DNA of 64,000 nt from Tachypleus tridentatus. Lineage: Eukaryota; Arthropoda; Merostomata; Xiphosura; Limulidae. Location of the stretch: assembly GCF_004210375.1 (NCBI RefSeq), contig NC_134835.1:68540447-68604446 (forward strand), in the 5' to 3' direction. Of this stretch, positions 11,740 through 24,498 are shown piece by piece; within the stretch, counting starts at the first letter, position 1; each line of letters starts with the position of its first letter. The notes under the pieces were generated by a model, which saw only the letters and a list, made by a program, of their open reading frames with translations, was not told the DNA's origin and ran no database searches. The translations under genes were made by a program, and so were the position numbers.

Positions 11740-13504
11740 ATACAGTGAAAGCCCAAGCAGTAACATAAGCATTGGTTTGGCCAAACAAATTAGATTTGGA
11801 GTTTCTAACTCAAAATTTGAAAACAAATATACAGGTGGACGGTTATTACTCAATATTCATTGTCAACTTTTAAGCACGAATTTGCTAAATTTTATGCAAT
11901 TCTACTAGTTAGAGAGTGTTTTAGCGCACGTGATATTAGCTTAAACAGTTAGCATAAATAATTATGCTTGATACAGTCGTACCGCGTGCATGCGGGTGAT
12001 GACAAGAAACTATTAATCTATATTCCATGGTGTTACTATAATGTCAGATATTAACATTGTTTTAAAGAGGAGAATTACTACCATATATTTTAAATAATCT
12101 AGTTGGTTCTGTAAAGTATAATTGTCTTCCGAATAATAGGGTAGCAATCCTAAAGCTAATATAGGTTTCTACCGAATGACTCTTTCTTACCTGCTGTGAT
12201 TTTCAGTGTATATTGACAAAATGTTATGATATCTAATCAAAAATACCTTAGGTGTGAAAACAAAACGTGCAGCCAAAACAGGATTGAGTGTGCGACTTAA
12301 TTTTGATTTGACTTTTTTTTTATTAGATATGTTTTACCAGACTGGACTGAGTTTATTAAATTAAAGAAATAATTTCCTTTTTTTGTATCAAACCTTTCTG
12401 TATGATTCAATTAATGGACAATACAAGACAAACAATATCTTACAAAATAATACAGATGCTCTGTAAATTTATTACATTCAACTTTTTAAAAATATTTGTC
12501 ATTTTATATAATAGCGCTAAAAGTTAGGACTAACTGAAAACATTTTACAAATCCATAAAACGTAAATAAAGCGAATAATTTATGAATAAATCTAGTATTC
12601 CTCATATAACACAAGCCTCATGTTACCTTAGGTATGAGCTACGTTATACATCTCGTCAGTCATAGCAAGCTTGTATTATGGTAAGGAATTTTTTTTTTCC
12701 ATATAAGAAGTAACTGTCACTTAATTCTGAGACGCACTTACAATAAAATCTTGAATCACTTGAAGAAATAGCATTTTGACGTACCCGGAAACATTCTTCA
12801 TTGTTAAACCAGAAAGATCACTCTTTTTATTCACGTGAGTGTCTATGTTCTTTTTACTGTTATCGCCCCATATTCATTCAAAACACTAGCAAGTTTTATA
12901 TTTATATGTTCATAAATATGTACGTGTGAAGAGTGTAGCAGTAAAATTAGGAGTAAAAACCAATTGTTCTTAACAAGACGGAGTGAATGGCGAATGAAAA
13001 GATTTTAGTAGCAGAAACTGGAAACCAGCGTTAACAAAAAAGATCAATATAGAATGTTTGTAATCTTCTCATATAAAATATGCTTATTTTGGTATACTTA
13101 AACCATGAAAAATAATTATATATGCAGGACGTTTATAATTACTATTCCAAAGTTACTGATTGAAAAGAAAAATCTCGAATTAACAAACTCATCAACTTCA
13201 GTTTTTATATTAACAAGTTCGGAGCTAGGCTAGTCAAGAACTTCTTATGTTAGCTAAAATTGTTGATTACAATATTATTGGAAAAATCATTATCATTAGT
13301 TTTTACAATAGCAGCTTTTTGTTTCTTTTTTTACTGAAGACACTTTATTATATATGGTTTAAATTCTGTTTAGTGTAAACATACTTTATTATATATAAAT
13401 GTATGTGTATAGATATATATGTGGTAAAAAACGTGTATATGATGTCGACATACCTCATTATATACGGTTTTAAAATATTATTCACTGTAGACACCCTTCA
13501 CTGT
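11740..13504. other. Unannotated AT-rich DNA
   Basis: Long AT-rich stretch with no recognisable exon, RNA gene or transposon. Weak runs of T and TATATA occur near 12690 and 13390-13430. Confidence 0.5.
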
Positions 13505-13592
13505 GGAAAGTGTAAAACGTTTAAGCTGGCCAATCATGGCCCCCTCTGTAAAACGTGTAAAACTTTGAAGCTGGCGAATCATGGCCCATTAG
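13505..13592 (+). repeat. Tandem duplication, 45-bp unit, 2 copies
   Basis: Two copies starting near 13511 and 13556 share TGTAAAAC and AAGCTGG.GAATCATGGCCC, with a few substitutions. The unit is a multiple of three and sits in a 67-codon open frame, where it reads as two copies of a 15-residue block (about CKT.KLANHGPL). I do not infer a gene from this. Confidence 0.75.
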
Positions 13593-13880
13593 TAGACAAT
13601 TCGTAAGATTTTATCAATATCAAGGCTGTTAATAAGCTAAATCACTTCTTTCATTACTAAAGTACCACTTCGCTCACCTTTATTCAAAGTAGATCTTCGC
13701 TGGGCGAAGTGCAAATTTGTAGATCGTTTATCGAAACTACTGTTATTATTCCTCTTTGCTATTCAACATGTATACACACTAATCTTTATTGGCAAAGTTT
13801 TGATTTTAAAGAATAGTAACCTTGCTTGTTAGTGACTTTCAAACAACTTTAAAGATTATACGCCTTTACTAATTCATCCG

Positions 13881-13978
13881 TCCCCCGCTAGGACAGTGGT
13901 AAGTCTACGGATTTACAACGCTGAAATCAGCGGTTGGATTCCCTTCGGTGGACACAGCAGATAGTCTGATGTGGCTAC
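13881..13978 (+). mobile_element. SINE family C, 3' truncated
   Basis: The head (CGCTAGGACAGTGGTAAGTC), middle (TTTACAACGCTGAAATCAGC) and GGTGGACACAGCAGATAG are present. The element stops at ATGTGGCTAC without the TTTGCTATAAG and (AC)n tail. Confidence 0.85.
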
Positions 13979-14104
13979 ACTAATTCATTCCACCAGTACG
14001 AAATAAGCTGCCTAGCTAGTTAGTGAGGTCCGAGAAACAAAAAGCACATTTCTTTTTACTAGTTGATGGCGATGAAACAACAATTTGTTTTATTTGTAAT
14101 ATCC

Positions 14105-14221
14105 ACCCCCAGTGGCACAGCGGTATGTATGCGGGCTTACAGTTCTAAAAATCAGGTTTCAGTGTCCGTGGTGGACAAAGCATAGATAACCCATTGTATA
14201 GCTTTGTTCTTAATTACAAAC
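14105..14221 (+). mobile_element. SINE family B
   Basis: Starts ACCCCCAGTGGCACAGCGGT, continues with a diverged B-box region (TTTCAGTGTCCGTGGTGG) and ends in CCATTGTATAGCTTTGTTCT. It directly precedes the 82-bp tandem array that follows. Confidence 0.85.
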
Positions 14222-14235
14222 AGTTTGTTATGATC

Positions 14236-14647
14236 AGTGACAACTAAACAAAATCATGGAATATCTGTCTTTGTTAGTCCATAACTTTTGTAGAAAATAA
14301 GGTATACTTGTTTCGGTGTGGTCAATTGACAACCACATCATGTAAACTTATTGTTCAGTTAATGACTGCAAAACAAGTAATAAACATTTTTCATACAGCT
14401 AATGGCAACTATAGCAAGTTCTAAACCGTTTGTTTAGTATATGACTCTTATACAAAATAATTAATAAAAATTTTTCCTTTAGCCAACGGCAACTGTAACA
14501 AGACCTGAACAACTTGTTCAGCGTGAGTCTTATACAAAACAAATAATAAACTTTTCCCCAGAGCCAATAGCAACTGTAGTAAATTCTAATCTGTTTATTT
14601 AGTGCGTAAGTCTTGTAGAAAATAAATATTATTTTCTTCATACAATC
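14236..14647. repeat. Degenerate minisatellite, about 82-bp unit, 5 copies
   Basis: Copies start near 14236, 14321, 14401, 14485 and 14566. Each begins with a (T/G)GCAAC or GACAAC block, carries a TTTGTTTAGT-like centre and then (T)CTTATACAAAATAA. The last three are clearest. The first two are much more decayed, so the array has aged unevenly. Confidence 0.7.
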
Positions 14648-14739
14648 ATTCATATCTATTTAACTTTTCTAATAAACGATATGGAAAACAGGAAATCTGA
14701 AAAAAAAGTGTGATTTTGACCTATTTGTATAAAATTGTT

Positions 14740-14752
14740 TACCTACTGAATA
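14740..14752. repeat. Target-site duplication, left copy
   Basis: TACCTACTGAATA occurs here and again at 15031-15043, exactly flanking the family A SINE. The 13-bp perfect match indicates a fairly recent target-primed insertion. Confidence 0.9.
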
Positions 14753-15030
14753 GGACCCGACAGGGCCAAGCGTGTTAAGGCATTCGACTTGTAATTTGAG
14801 GGTCGCGGGTTCGAATCTCGGTCGCACCAAACATGCTCGCCTTCCCAGTCGTGAGGGCGTTATAATGTGACAGACAATCACACTATTCGTTGGCAAAAGA
14901 GCAGCCCAAGAGTTGGCGGCGGGTGGTGATGACTAGCTGACTTCCCTCTAGTCTTACACTGCTAAATTAGGGACGGTTAGCGCAGATAGCTCTCGAGTAG
15001 CTTTGCGCGAGATTCAAAACAAACAAACAA
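14753..15030 (+). mobile_element. SINE family A with perfect target-site duplication
   Basis: Full-length. The head is slightly altered (GGACCCGACAGGGCCAAG), the anticodon-loop-like part is CTTGTAA, and the B box GGTTCGAATCTC and (AAAC)n tail are intact. The perfect 13-bp flanking duplication makes this one of the best-dated insertions in the window. Confidence 0.95.
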
Positions 15031-15110
15031 TACCTACTGAATAAGGTAGGATTCAAAGTTATATCTTTCTATTCTTCATAACAACTAGTATAAAATAACA
15101 ACCTTAAAAT

Positions 15111-15237
15111 GCCCCTCAGTGTCTCAGCGGTATGTCTGCGGACTTATAACACTAAAATCCGGGTTTCGACACCCGTGGCAGAGCACAGATAGCCCATTGT
15201 GTAGCTTTGTGCTTAATTCAAAAAACAACAACAACAA
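15111..15237 (+). mobile_element. SINE family B, reference copy
   Basis: GCCCCTCAGTGTCTCAGCGG, then TATGTCTGCGGACTTATAAC, B box GGTTTCGACACCC, GAGCACAGATAGCCCATTGT, GTAGCTTTGTGCTTAATTC and an (AAC)n tail. Flanks CCTTAAAAT and ACTTAAAAT are a near-match target-site duplication. The family has a tRNA-like head with A- and B-box-like blocks and no body like that of A. Confidence 0.92.
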
Positions 15238-15354
15238 ACTTAAAATTAGTTACTTCCTTCCTTTACCTCAATGGATGTTTTACAATTGTTGATAACTTCC
15301 GATTAAAATCAAATTATCTACATATATTAGAGATAAGAGTTATTCAAGAAAATA

Positions 15355-15456
15355 ATGTAGTCGATCTGATACATCGGTCTCACAAGGAGTATATAATGTC
15401 ATTAAATGTAGTCGATCTGATACATCGGTCTCACAAGGAGTATATAATGTCATTAA
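15355..15456 (+). repeat. Tandem duplication, 51-bp unit, 2 identical copies
   Basis: ATGTAGTCGATCTGATACAT starts at 15355 and again at 15406. The two 51-bp units look identical, so the duplication is recent. The unit is a multiple of three and stays open in one frame, which by itself is not evidence of coding. Confidence 0.9.
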
Positions 15457-15661
15457 ATGGCAACTTATAATTATCAGAATACTATGGTTCATTAGTTGGT
15501 GTTTACCGTCTCACACTTTTTTATGTAAACACATAAACAATGTTTAGTCATATAACCTCCATTTTACTTAGACTTGTCGAACATAAATGATAAACAGTGA
15601 AAGCAGTAACACAAACACGGACATTTATCATCAACAAAAGTCACTGAACTCAGAAAAATCT

Positions 15662-16111
15662 ACATAATAGTCTTTATTGAATAGTGTTCAGTGATGCAGA
15701 AAACCCATATGATCTTTATTTCGAACTAATCAATGATCCAGAAAATCTAAGATACCTTTATCAGATATTTCATTTCCTTCAATGATTCAGAGGACGTTTA
15801 GTGTATACTGTTCAGTGATTCAGAAAATACAATAGACCTTTACTATGTACTGTTCAGTGATAAAGAAATACAACCGACCTTTGTTATGTACTGCTCAGTG
15901 ATAAAAAAATACAATAGACTTTTATTAAGTACTTTTCAGTGATCCAAGAATTACAATAGACCTTTATTAAGTAATGATCAGTGATCCAAGAATTACAATA
16001 GACCTTTATTATGTATTGATCAGCGATACAGAAAGATTACAGAATCTTTACTGCATAATACTGTTTAGATATCTAGAAAATCCAATGAAACTTTATTATA
16101 TACTATTGATT
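15662..16111 (+). repeat. Degenerate minisatellite, about 42-bp unit, 10-11 copies
   Basis: Successive units carry (G)TTCAGTGAT.CAGAAAA, then A(C/T)AATAGACCTTTATTA and TGTACT. Spacing varies from 40 to 45 bp. Central copies (about 15815-16020) are most alike and the outer copies are most decayed. Confidence 0.75.
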
Positions 16112-17763
16112 GATTCGACCGTAAACTCCGTGACACTAGTGCAACTTATAACCGAAGACTTCTAAATAGACTTGACCTGAAATGAATGCACATTTCTAAA
16201 GTAGCTCATATTCCATCACAGTGTTTCTTTAAAGTACTTTACATAGCACAGTGAAGCACATCTGCTATAAAATGCTAAAATATTGGAGATGTTTTCTAGC
16301 CTCAAGCTTATGCGGTAAGAGGGATCTCATGGTGCGGCCTGCGGGGACAATGGAAGGCCACAGTTACCGCACTGCTTCATAATATTGTTTGCACATCGTA
16401 CTCCACTGATTGTAAATACGAAACGATTTATCCAAACTGTTGGATGTGCTATATGATTGAGTTGGGCTGTTTTTGTATAATGTACAATATGTAATCATAC
16501 AACTGGTATAATATCTGATGCTAAGTGTGTTTGTGGATAGGAGTGTAGTTTTATCACAAAGCGCCTGTGGCGTCCTGTTTGCATACTCACGCAAAAAATG
16601 TTCAGCTGATTATTAGTGTAGCTGGAAGTAAAATTTTTTTGGGGAGATCATTTCAAATTCGAATAAGCTAATCGAACTACAAACTTGTATGTGATATATT
16701 AACATATGTAAACATATCAATAAAACACACCATTTACAAAACTTATGTGACGACGGCACTATGAAGTGCTTGTATAGGAACAAATAAGTAAAATAAATAG
16801 TTTTCAAGTTATTTTCTTGTTATCCCTTCGTTTCACTTTCTGGTCACGTACCTAAACTATTTTTAAAACATCCAAAGACATAAATATATTTTTCCTTTCA
16901 AATCATTCATTCAGTATAAAGTACGAATTTTTATTAAACATTGTAAAGAGAAAAGTACTTTATTTTGAGTTATGTAGAGTATATGTACATTGATGGTTTT
17001 TAAAACCACAATAAGTTTAAGAATGACTACATTCAAATGCTACTCTTGTATATTATGAGCAGTATGTCCATGATTTTTAACGTGATATATATTTTTCTAC
17101 ACGGTTCCTAATGTCCTGAGAGACCTAGGTATATTCATTTTACCATAAGCACGTACAGACTCTATTAAAATATTTATAGCAAACGAGAGTGCCATGTATA
17201 TAGCTTTTCCTCAAACAAAAGATATACAGATAATTAACTTTGGCTTCAATTCCGTGCAATTGTTTTGAATTATATTTTATTCATGAGTTTGCTTTATAGA
17301 CTTAATTTTGTTATATGAAATCTTATCTTTATTTTGAAAAAAAGGAGTTATTAAGAAAGTTTCAAACTTTCATATTCATATTTACTTATATATAGATTAA
17401 ATATGTATAAAGTGAACAGACGACAAGAGTGTTAAAGTGCTAGCAGAAGTTACTTTTTGTTATAATTATTTTAGAAAAAAAATTAGGGTAATTTGATTGT
17501 GATTTATTCTTGGAAACTCTTAGATTTCATTCCAAACATAAAAATAAAGCAAGACTGTAAATATGAACAAGTTCGCTGTCATATCACAGTTTAATTTAAG
17601 TTATATTTTAATTGATATAATACAAACCTATGGTTTATTTTTCTAACAAAGAATAAGAGTTTGAGAATATTATTTACAGAGAACAAATATTCTTGCGAAT
17701 TCTCTTTTGCTAACAAAGTGTTTTTGGAAAGAAAGGAAAATATACAGCCATATCTGAATGACT
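16112..17763. other. Unannotated DNA
   Basis: No recognised gene. A slightly more GC-rich patch at about 16310-16400 (GGTGCGGCCTGCGGGGACAA) stands out but I cannot assign it. The two minus-strand open frames near 16364-16807 show no family resemblance. Confidence 0.45.
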
Positions 17764-18013
17764 TGTTTATTTTTGAAATTCGCGTAAAGCTACAGGAGGG
17801 CAATCTACGGTAGCTGTCCCTAATTTAGTAGTGTAAGACTAGAGGGAAGGTAGCTAGTCATTTTGGGATACTATTTTTCCAACGAATAGTGGATTGACCA
17901 TCACATTCTAATGGCCCCATGGCTGAAAGAGCGAAGATGTTTGGGTGTGACGGAGATTTGAACCCGCGACCCTCGGATTACCAGTCGAGTACCTTAACCA
18001 TCTGGCATACCTG
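17764..18013 (-). mobile_element. SINE family A, internally deleted
   Basis: Inverted tail (GTTTATTTTTGAAATTCGCG), body and head (TTGAACCCGCGACCCTCGGA) are present. About 25 bp of the body, corresponding to CACCACCCACCGCCAACTC, is deleted near 17860. The end at the tRNA-head side is ragged (CATCTGGCATACCTG). Confidence 0.88.
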
Positions 18014-21000
18014 AATTAATAAATAATCCTTAAGCAACGTTAATACCTGATAACATAGATTTTTATGAGCTATCTATGCTAATAAGACCACAGAGAAAAA
18101 GAACGTATGAAAAGTGCCCCTGTTGGCAAAATATTCTACTAAACAAACCTATTACGCACACCCATGAAAAACTAAAGTCTAAGAGCCTTAATTGAAATTA
18201 ACAACGATTATTACTTTTTTGGGTGCAAAAATGAAAATTTCTAAATAAGTTGTATTAGTTTTATCACAGGAATTACTTATTGTTCATTCCTTCAACTTGC
18301 TTCAAAACAATATCTAGGATTGAAATATTAATTCATTTTGAAACAAGAGAGAATTCTCTATAGCCGCAGCCCTTGAAATTCTTTCAGGCAAGATAAGAGT
18401 AAATTAACCTAAGATACATTTTTTATGTTTTATTAACTATATTTCTGTATGTCAACAATGCCAAGTGAGGGGCGCATGTATACCCGATTAGGTTTTATTA
18501 TGCATCAGGGTCTCTATCAGCCTACATTTAAATTGAAATTATTTTAAGCAAGGCTAGAGTAAATTAATCTACGAGATCTTGAGGGTGGTCAAATACATCA
18601 ATCAAATGACCTCCCGAGTACAAAATTGTAATTACATATCGTATCGGTCAAGATATAACGGAGTTACGAGGTAAGACTTTGCACTTGAAAAACCCAAAGC
18701 CATTCCATGAACCGCTATGCCACGGCTAATAATATATCGAGCTATAAAATGGTAATAAGTAAAAAATCACATCGCCCTCGATAGAATTCCTTCATTTTAT
18801 GCTGAAGTAGAAGTTTCAATCTTCACACTTTTTAATTACTCGTTGATAGATATGTTAGGAACGAAAGTTTAAAGTAATCTATTTTCACCACCATAGTGAT
18901 GATCTAATTACTTCCAAGCCTGAATTAAACACTGAAAATCAGTAAGCTGTTCTCAGATTTTAAATTCTTTCCACGGAAAAAAAGGATTCAATAAGGGAGA
19001 AGCAAGTAAAGAAAAACCAACAGTTGTCTCAATGTTTGCTTTGACCCCGACAATCTAGCAACACGTCAGAATCTGGGAGGAGGTGACGCTGGTTGGTAAC
19101 TCCATTTTGTAACAGTAGCTCTTGTACTAGCAGCAGACGAAACTGGAATACAAAACATGTCATGGACTTTCTGTATAAAATGTAATGTAGATCTTACGGT
19201 CCTTATTTTTACTACTGTGTGAACATCGCATATATGAATAACATTTGTGTATTCTATTCCACAAAATATACACGTGAGCATGAAAGTTTTGCGTTAACAA
19301 GAATATTTTATTTCAAAGTAGCAGAATGACCATTGAAACTTTTTTTTATACTATGTATCACGTTCAGTCCTCGTGGCAAAAATAACAATAACAAGACTAA
19401 GCTACCTTTTACTGTAACCATTAGGGTTGATAGTAAAAATATAGATGGTTTTCCTTTTACCAGTATAAAAACAGTTTTTGTGATTTTCTATGGCTTAGCA
19501 GTTAGCGTTCTCTGAATATGAATTGGGGAAGTGTGGGTTCACGATTTGCTTCTATTTCCTGCAAAATCGAGCTTTGAGTGCGTTAAAGGAGTAGCGGTAA
19601 AATCCTACTATTCGGTCAGATATTTCAAAAAAACTCATTAATGATAGCAAAATAGAATATGTTGTAGCATGTCGACCACACTACATTCGCCTTACCGACA
19701 AGACCAATCGCTTAAAACCGGAACTCAACAGGTCGGCTGCCATACGAAAGACGTAGTTGTTGTCCGATTTTAGGATAGAAACTAATAACAAAATATTATT
19801 CCATTTTAAGTGCGGCCCAAGAGTTGATGCTCTGTGCTGTTATCTAGCTCCACACTTTATCTCTTGTCTGTCCGTTCGAAATAAGGGACAGGTGTCTCTT
19901 ATGTGTCTTTACACAAAAATAAATTATTTTTGTTATTTTTTATTCAATACAAAAACATTAACAATTATAATAGACTGTCAAATGTTTGTTAACCACGATA
20001 TTTCATTTTTTAATAAAATCAATATCTTATTCTTCGTTGTATTTTGAGATGGATTAATTTTTGATAAAGGCTATGAATACTTGTTTTTAACAAACAGGGA
20101 TTACGTATTTAATATGTTCTTGATGTCAGAAGCCCAAATTACCAATTGTCGTAATTACACATTTTTCTTAAAATCCAAAGAACGTACGTAAATGCAATTA
20201 AAACGTCAAAATAATGACGTCTTTTCCTTTCTTTTTTAAGTACACTATTTAAAAACTTTGAGACCATCCAGAAGATGGCGCGATTCAACATTAAAACAGA
20301 ACGTTTTGAAAAGTTGAGTTAGAAAATTACTAGTTATCATATATGTTTGATCGAACTGACAGAGAGAGATTTTCTTAGTGTGTAGTTGAAAATTTACTTA
20401 TATAAGTAAAAACGTATTTTAAGAATAAAAAATTATATTCCAGATTTGGTAAGTAAATATATTTAGGAGAATATTCTTCATTTTATGGATCATTTGCTAC
20501 TAGGCTTGTATATATGAGGTGCAATAAGGTGTCATGTATTAAAAATGATCAAGTTAAAATATGCTTGTACAATTTAATAGAGTACTTAGAAAAAGTTCTT
20601 TTTGCAGATTAATCATCAGCTAACTTCAGATATGAGTGAGAAAAAGTAAAGATTTAAGTTATTTGGAAACACCGAAAATAATATCTTTGAAAGTTACCTT
20701 AGGTCATATAACAGCTACGGATGTTACATATTCTTGACTGATAAAATGAGTTTCACACACACTATACGTTTTTGTACCGTCCTGAAATATTCACTGTTTA
20801 TATCTCATTTGTTTTATAACCTTGCAGTTCTAGCACTATCAGAATTGTTGGATCTTGGAAAGCTCTACCTTTTTGTTCTGTTTTCAGTTTTGCATAGTCT
20901 TGCATCTCTAGGAGCCATTAGGGTTTCTAGATTATACCAGAAATTGACTTTGACAGTTAAGTACCAGCTTAAACTATAATAAACACAGTTCTCAAGGTTT

Positions 21001-21268
21001 CTACTTATACTATCTAATATACATTTTTCAGACTGTCTTTTCTTTTTTGCTTGGCATATGTATGGTCAAATGTTATGTCATGAGAGTGAAATATTTGTAA
21101 GTTGAAAGCTTAAAAATAAGAAAGAGTTTATGACTTTAGAATAAATAATTTATTTTATTACGTATAAATATGAAAACCTACTCCAACTGAATAAGCAATT
21201 AATTGTTTACAGTAAAACTTGAAGTAATCTTAATAAATTGTTTCAAGCAGGGTCTTTGCTTTAAGTTA
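18014..21268. other. Long unannotated AT-rich stretch
   Basis: No exon, RNA gene or classified transposon was recognised in about 3.2 kb. A loosely repeated block (GATAAGAGTAAATTAACCTA near 18393 and GGCTAGAGTAAATTAATCTA near 18552) may be an old duplication. The 96-codon frame at 19757-20047 and the 81-codon frame at 20734-20979 are rich in F, I and L, as expected from AT-rich chance frames. Confidence 0.45.
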
Positions 21269-21381
21269 GGCCCCCAGTGGCTTAGCGGTAAGTCTATGGA
21301 CTTATGGTACTAAAAATCTGTTTTAGATACACGTGGTGGGCACAAATATCCCATGGTATTACTCTGTGCTTAACAACTAAC
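21269..21381 (+). mobile_element. SINE family B, diverged
   Basis: GCCCCCAGTGGCTTAGCGGT, GTCTATGGACTTATGGTAC and CACGTGGTGGGCACAA are clear. The B-box region reads TTTTAGATACACG and the tail block TATTACTCTGTGCTTAAC has drifted. Confidence 0.88.
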
Positions 21382-21656
21382 ATCAATAAGAATTTCACAT
21401 AAAACAAATCGTATTATTCATATGAGTCAGTAAAAATTTTTATTCGTGTTCAAACTAGAAATTCCAAACTGGTAAATTACTATTGTTTACAGTCAATAAA
21501 TACCGATTAAACGTTTGTTTGCAAGTTTTAAAATCATGATCAAATGATATAACCTCTGTGATACTGAAGGTAATAATTATATATTTCAAGCCATTAAAAA
21601 TTAAACCTTTCAGTTGCAATAAAAAATTATAACTAATGGCCATTTAAACACAACGA

Positions 21657-21915
21657 GGCCTGGTAATTAAGGCTCTCGACTCGCAATCTGAGGGTCGCGG
21701 GTTCGAATCCTCGTTTCACTGAACATGCTCGCCCTTTTAGCCGTGGGGCGTTATAATATCCTGTCAATCCTTCTATTCATTAGCAAAAGATTAGCCTAAG
21801 AGTTGGCGGTAGGTGGCGATGACTAAATACCTTCCCTCTAATTTTACACTGCTAAATTAGAAACGGCTAACACAGATAGCCCTTATGTAGCTTTCCGAGA
21901 AATTCAAAACAAACA
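21657..21915 (+). mobile_element. SINE family A
   Basis: The head is shortened at its 5' end (AGGCCTGGTAATTAAGGCTC) but keeps GACTCGCAATCTGAGG and B box GGTTCGAATCCTC. Body and tail are complete with scattered substitutions. It is immediately followed in the same orientation by a partial second copy. Confidence 0.9.
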
Positions 21916-22030
21916 AGAGTTGGTAGTGAGTGGTGATGACTAGCTGCCTTCCATCTAGTCTTACACTGCTAAATTAGGGACGTCTAGTGCAAATGGCCCT
22001 CATGTAGCTTTGCGTAAAATTCAAATCAAC
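21916..22030 (+). mobile_element. SINE family A, 3' half, tandem to previous copy
   Basis: Starts abruptly at AGAGTTGGTAGTGAGTGGTG in the middle of the body and runs through TTACACTGCTAAATTAGGGA to the tail (CATGTAGCTTTGCGTAAAAT). It adjoins the preceding copy with no spacer, so the pair is a head-to-tail partial dimer. Confidence 0.88.
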
Positions 22031-22896
22031 CCTAAAAAGAGCAAAACAGAATATTATAGACATGACTGACAGAAGTTATCAATAAAGAAGTTTAAAATAG
22101 AATAAATTGAAAGACTGCTCGAGAATTGTTTTGGCTCTTAGATACAGAGATGTTGACTTAGCGTTCTTAAACTCTTTATAATCAGCTGGCTCCGAACAGA
22201 ATCTACTCACTTGATCCATTTAAATATCAACATTACTTATGAGAAAACTTTCCAGTCCAGAGGATTAAAAGTTTCTCTCCTAGTGTTACACTATATAATT
22301 TATAAAACGATATTCAACGATTACCTCCAATTTATACAAACTAAACTTTCGACTTATTTATAATAACTACGATAATTTTGGGCTCTGTCAAATACTTTAC
22401 TTTTGTAGGTAGATAATTAATAACAATCAGAAGAAATTTGCTCAGTATCGGTACAAATGTATTTGACCATAGTTAAATATTAGGCCTAGCTTATCTAGAT
22501 ATGCTGAACGGAAACATTTCGATTTAAGCATAGTTTTTTTTCGGTTAAAGGAAATCAACAAAAGCAAATGTGGAAGAAAAGTGTGAAAAAGCTCACAGCT
22601 GCGAAACCAAGCGGCAAAAGTTACTACAATATAGTTTGTTTTAGTTTTAAATTAGATCACATTTGTTTTTGCCATTGATAGGTCCTTCTTCCTCGGTGCA
22701 TCGTAAATAAAGTTTAATAAAAATCATAAAACACTGAAATTAAAAACTAGATACCAAACAAGTTCATCACAGTTGAAATAAAATATATTGAAAGTAAAAC
22801 CATCTAATTAACTTATTTTAAATCTAACGACAGTTTCTAATACATTTTTAAATTATATATGTACATAATATATTTACGAGTCTGACCTTTTTACTT
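22031..22896. other. Unannotated AT-rich DNA
   Basis: No feature recognised. Confidence 0.5.
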
Positions 22897-23203
22897 CTCT
22901 TCCATATTTGGGCCCGGGCATGGTCAAGCGTGTTAAGGCGTTCTTCTCGTAATCCGAGGGTCGCGGATTCGAATCCCGGTCGCACGAAACATGCTCGCCT
23001 TCCCAGTCGTGGGGGCGTTATAATGTTACGGTCAATCCCACTATTCGTTGGTAAAAGAGTAGCCCAAGAGTTGGCGGAGGGTGGTGATGACTAGCTGCCT
23101 TCTCTCTATTCTTACACTGCTAAATTAGGGACGGCTAGCGCAAATAGCCCTCGAGTAGCTTTGCGCGAAATTAAAAAAACAACAGCAAAGCTCTTCCATA
23201 TTT
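22897..23203 (+). mobile_element. SINE family A with perfect target-site duplication
   Basis: The element proper is 22910-23190. The duplication CTCTTCCATATTT is perfect at 22897-22909 and 23191-23203. Head GGGCCCGGGCATGGTCAAGC with CTCGTAA loop, B box GATTCGAATCCC and a short AAAAAAACAACAGC tail. One of the least diverged full-length copies. Confidence 0.95.
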
Positions 23204-24354
23204 ACTGTTTTTGTTTACAATAATTAATACGTTCTTATGTTTTCAAGAAATTGGTGGTCTTAAATGATAGTAATTTGCATAACACTTTTAGTCGTTATGA
23301 AAATCAGGTAATATAAGATTCAATAAACATGGTCTAGAATTGTCCTTCTATGTTCAGCTTGTGCGACTAAAATTTCAATTGGAAAATCAAATTATAAGAT
23401 TGTAGAGGAAGATAGAACTCCATTATCTCTACACGTCTCAGCTGTATTTGAAACATATATATTTCTGGCGAAAATCTTTTGAATATTTATAAATGAGGAG
23501 AAACGAAAAATCCTTTGGACTCCCGCAGATGTTCCAATATTTCTGCATTTATTCTTCGTCACATTTACAACGCTTGTCAAACTGTTTATTATGCTTTTAG
23601 GTAGTGTTCCTTAGCAACGATCTCAGATGTCACATCCTAAAGGAATTCAATACCTGCGTTTGTCGATATGATGTACTAGCTTTTAACGTAAAATTTGAGA
23701 AAATTTTACTGACAGTCATAAATGCTATTTTCTACGTAGCATACGAATTATAAATTTTAATCTTTTGTTGTTGGAACCGCAACTTTGTCGAAATCACTTC
23801 TCTTCCGTCAGTTATTTATGTGCATGATATGTCTGTATGTTGATATGTCTGTCTTTTTCTCTACGAATCTTTCAGTTTGTCTATCCATCTTTCTATCAAT
23901 CATCATCTTGGATTCTTTTTCTTTTGTTTATTTGTTTGTTTTTGCTTAGTTTCCATCTTTCTGTGATTCTCCTGTCTGTATCCATGTTTCATCATTTCAC
24001 CTATCTACCTGTCATATTCTATTATAGATATATATATATATACACATTACATATTTTGGACAGAATTAATTTGTTTGAGACACTTTATTACGCATCAGAC
24101 TTTCTGTAAACACTAGTTGGTTAATGTGTATACTGTACTCTTGTATGCTTGTGTGGTAGGTAACTTAATAATTAATCATGATGCACGTAACTAGACTTTA
24201 GTCGTAGTTGTTGTATTTTTATATATAGATTAATAAAAGTCACACAACGAACTTTGATTGACTTATACATAAATATAAAATACTTACAAGTGAAGTGTAG
24301 TAATGTAGTTTGTTTACTAATACATAACAACTGTTTTTCATTATAAGGTCATAT
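23204..24354. other. Unannotated AT-rich DNA
   Basis: No feature recognised apart from a short TA run at about 24027-24042. The 90-codon frame at 23837-24109 is a pyrimidine-rich low-complexity frame (F, L, S) without gene character. Confidence 0.5.
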
Positions 24355-24498
24355 GACTACATTTTACCTCCCAATGGCATAGTGATATCTCTGCGAACTT
24401 ATAATGCTATAAACTGGGTTTCGATACCCGTGGTGGGCAGAGTATAGACAGCCCTTTGTGTAACTTTGTGCTTAATAACAACAACGACTACATTTTAC
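24355..24498 (+). mobile_element. SINE family B with perfect target-site duplication
   Basis: The element is 24368-24485, flanked by GACTACATTTTAC at 24355-24367 and 24486-24498. Features: CTCCCAATGGCATAGTGATA, B box GGTTTCGATACCC, GTGGTGGGCAGAG and CTTTGTGCTTAATAACAAC. Several head mutations but a perfect duplication. Confidence 0.93.

Noticed and set aside
16310..16400. GC-rich patch as a small RNA gene
   Set aside because: No internal promoter, no recognisable snRNA, SRP or 5S sequence and no flanking signals.
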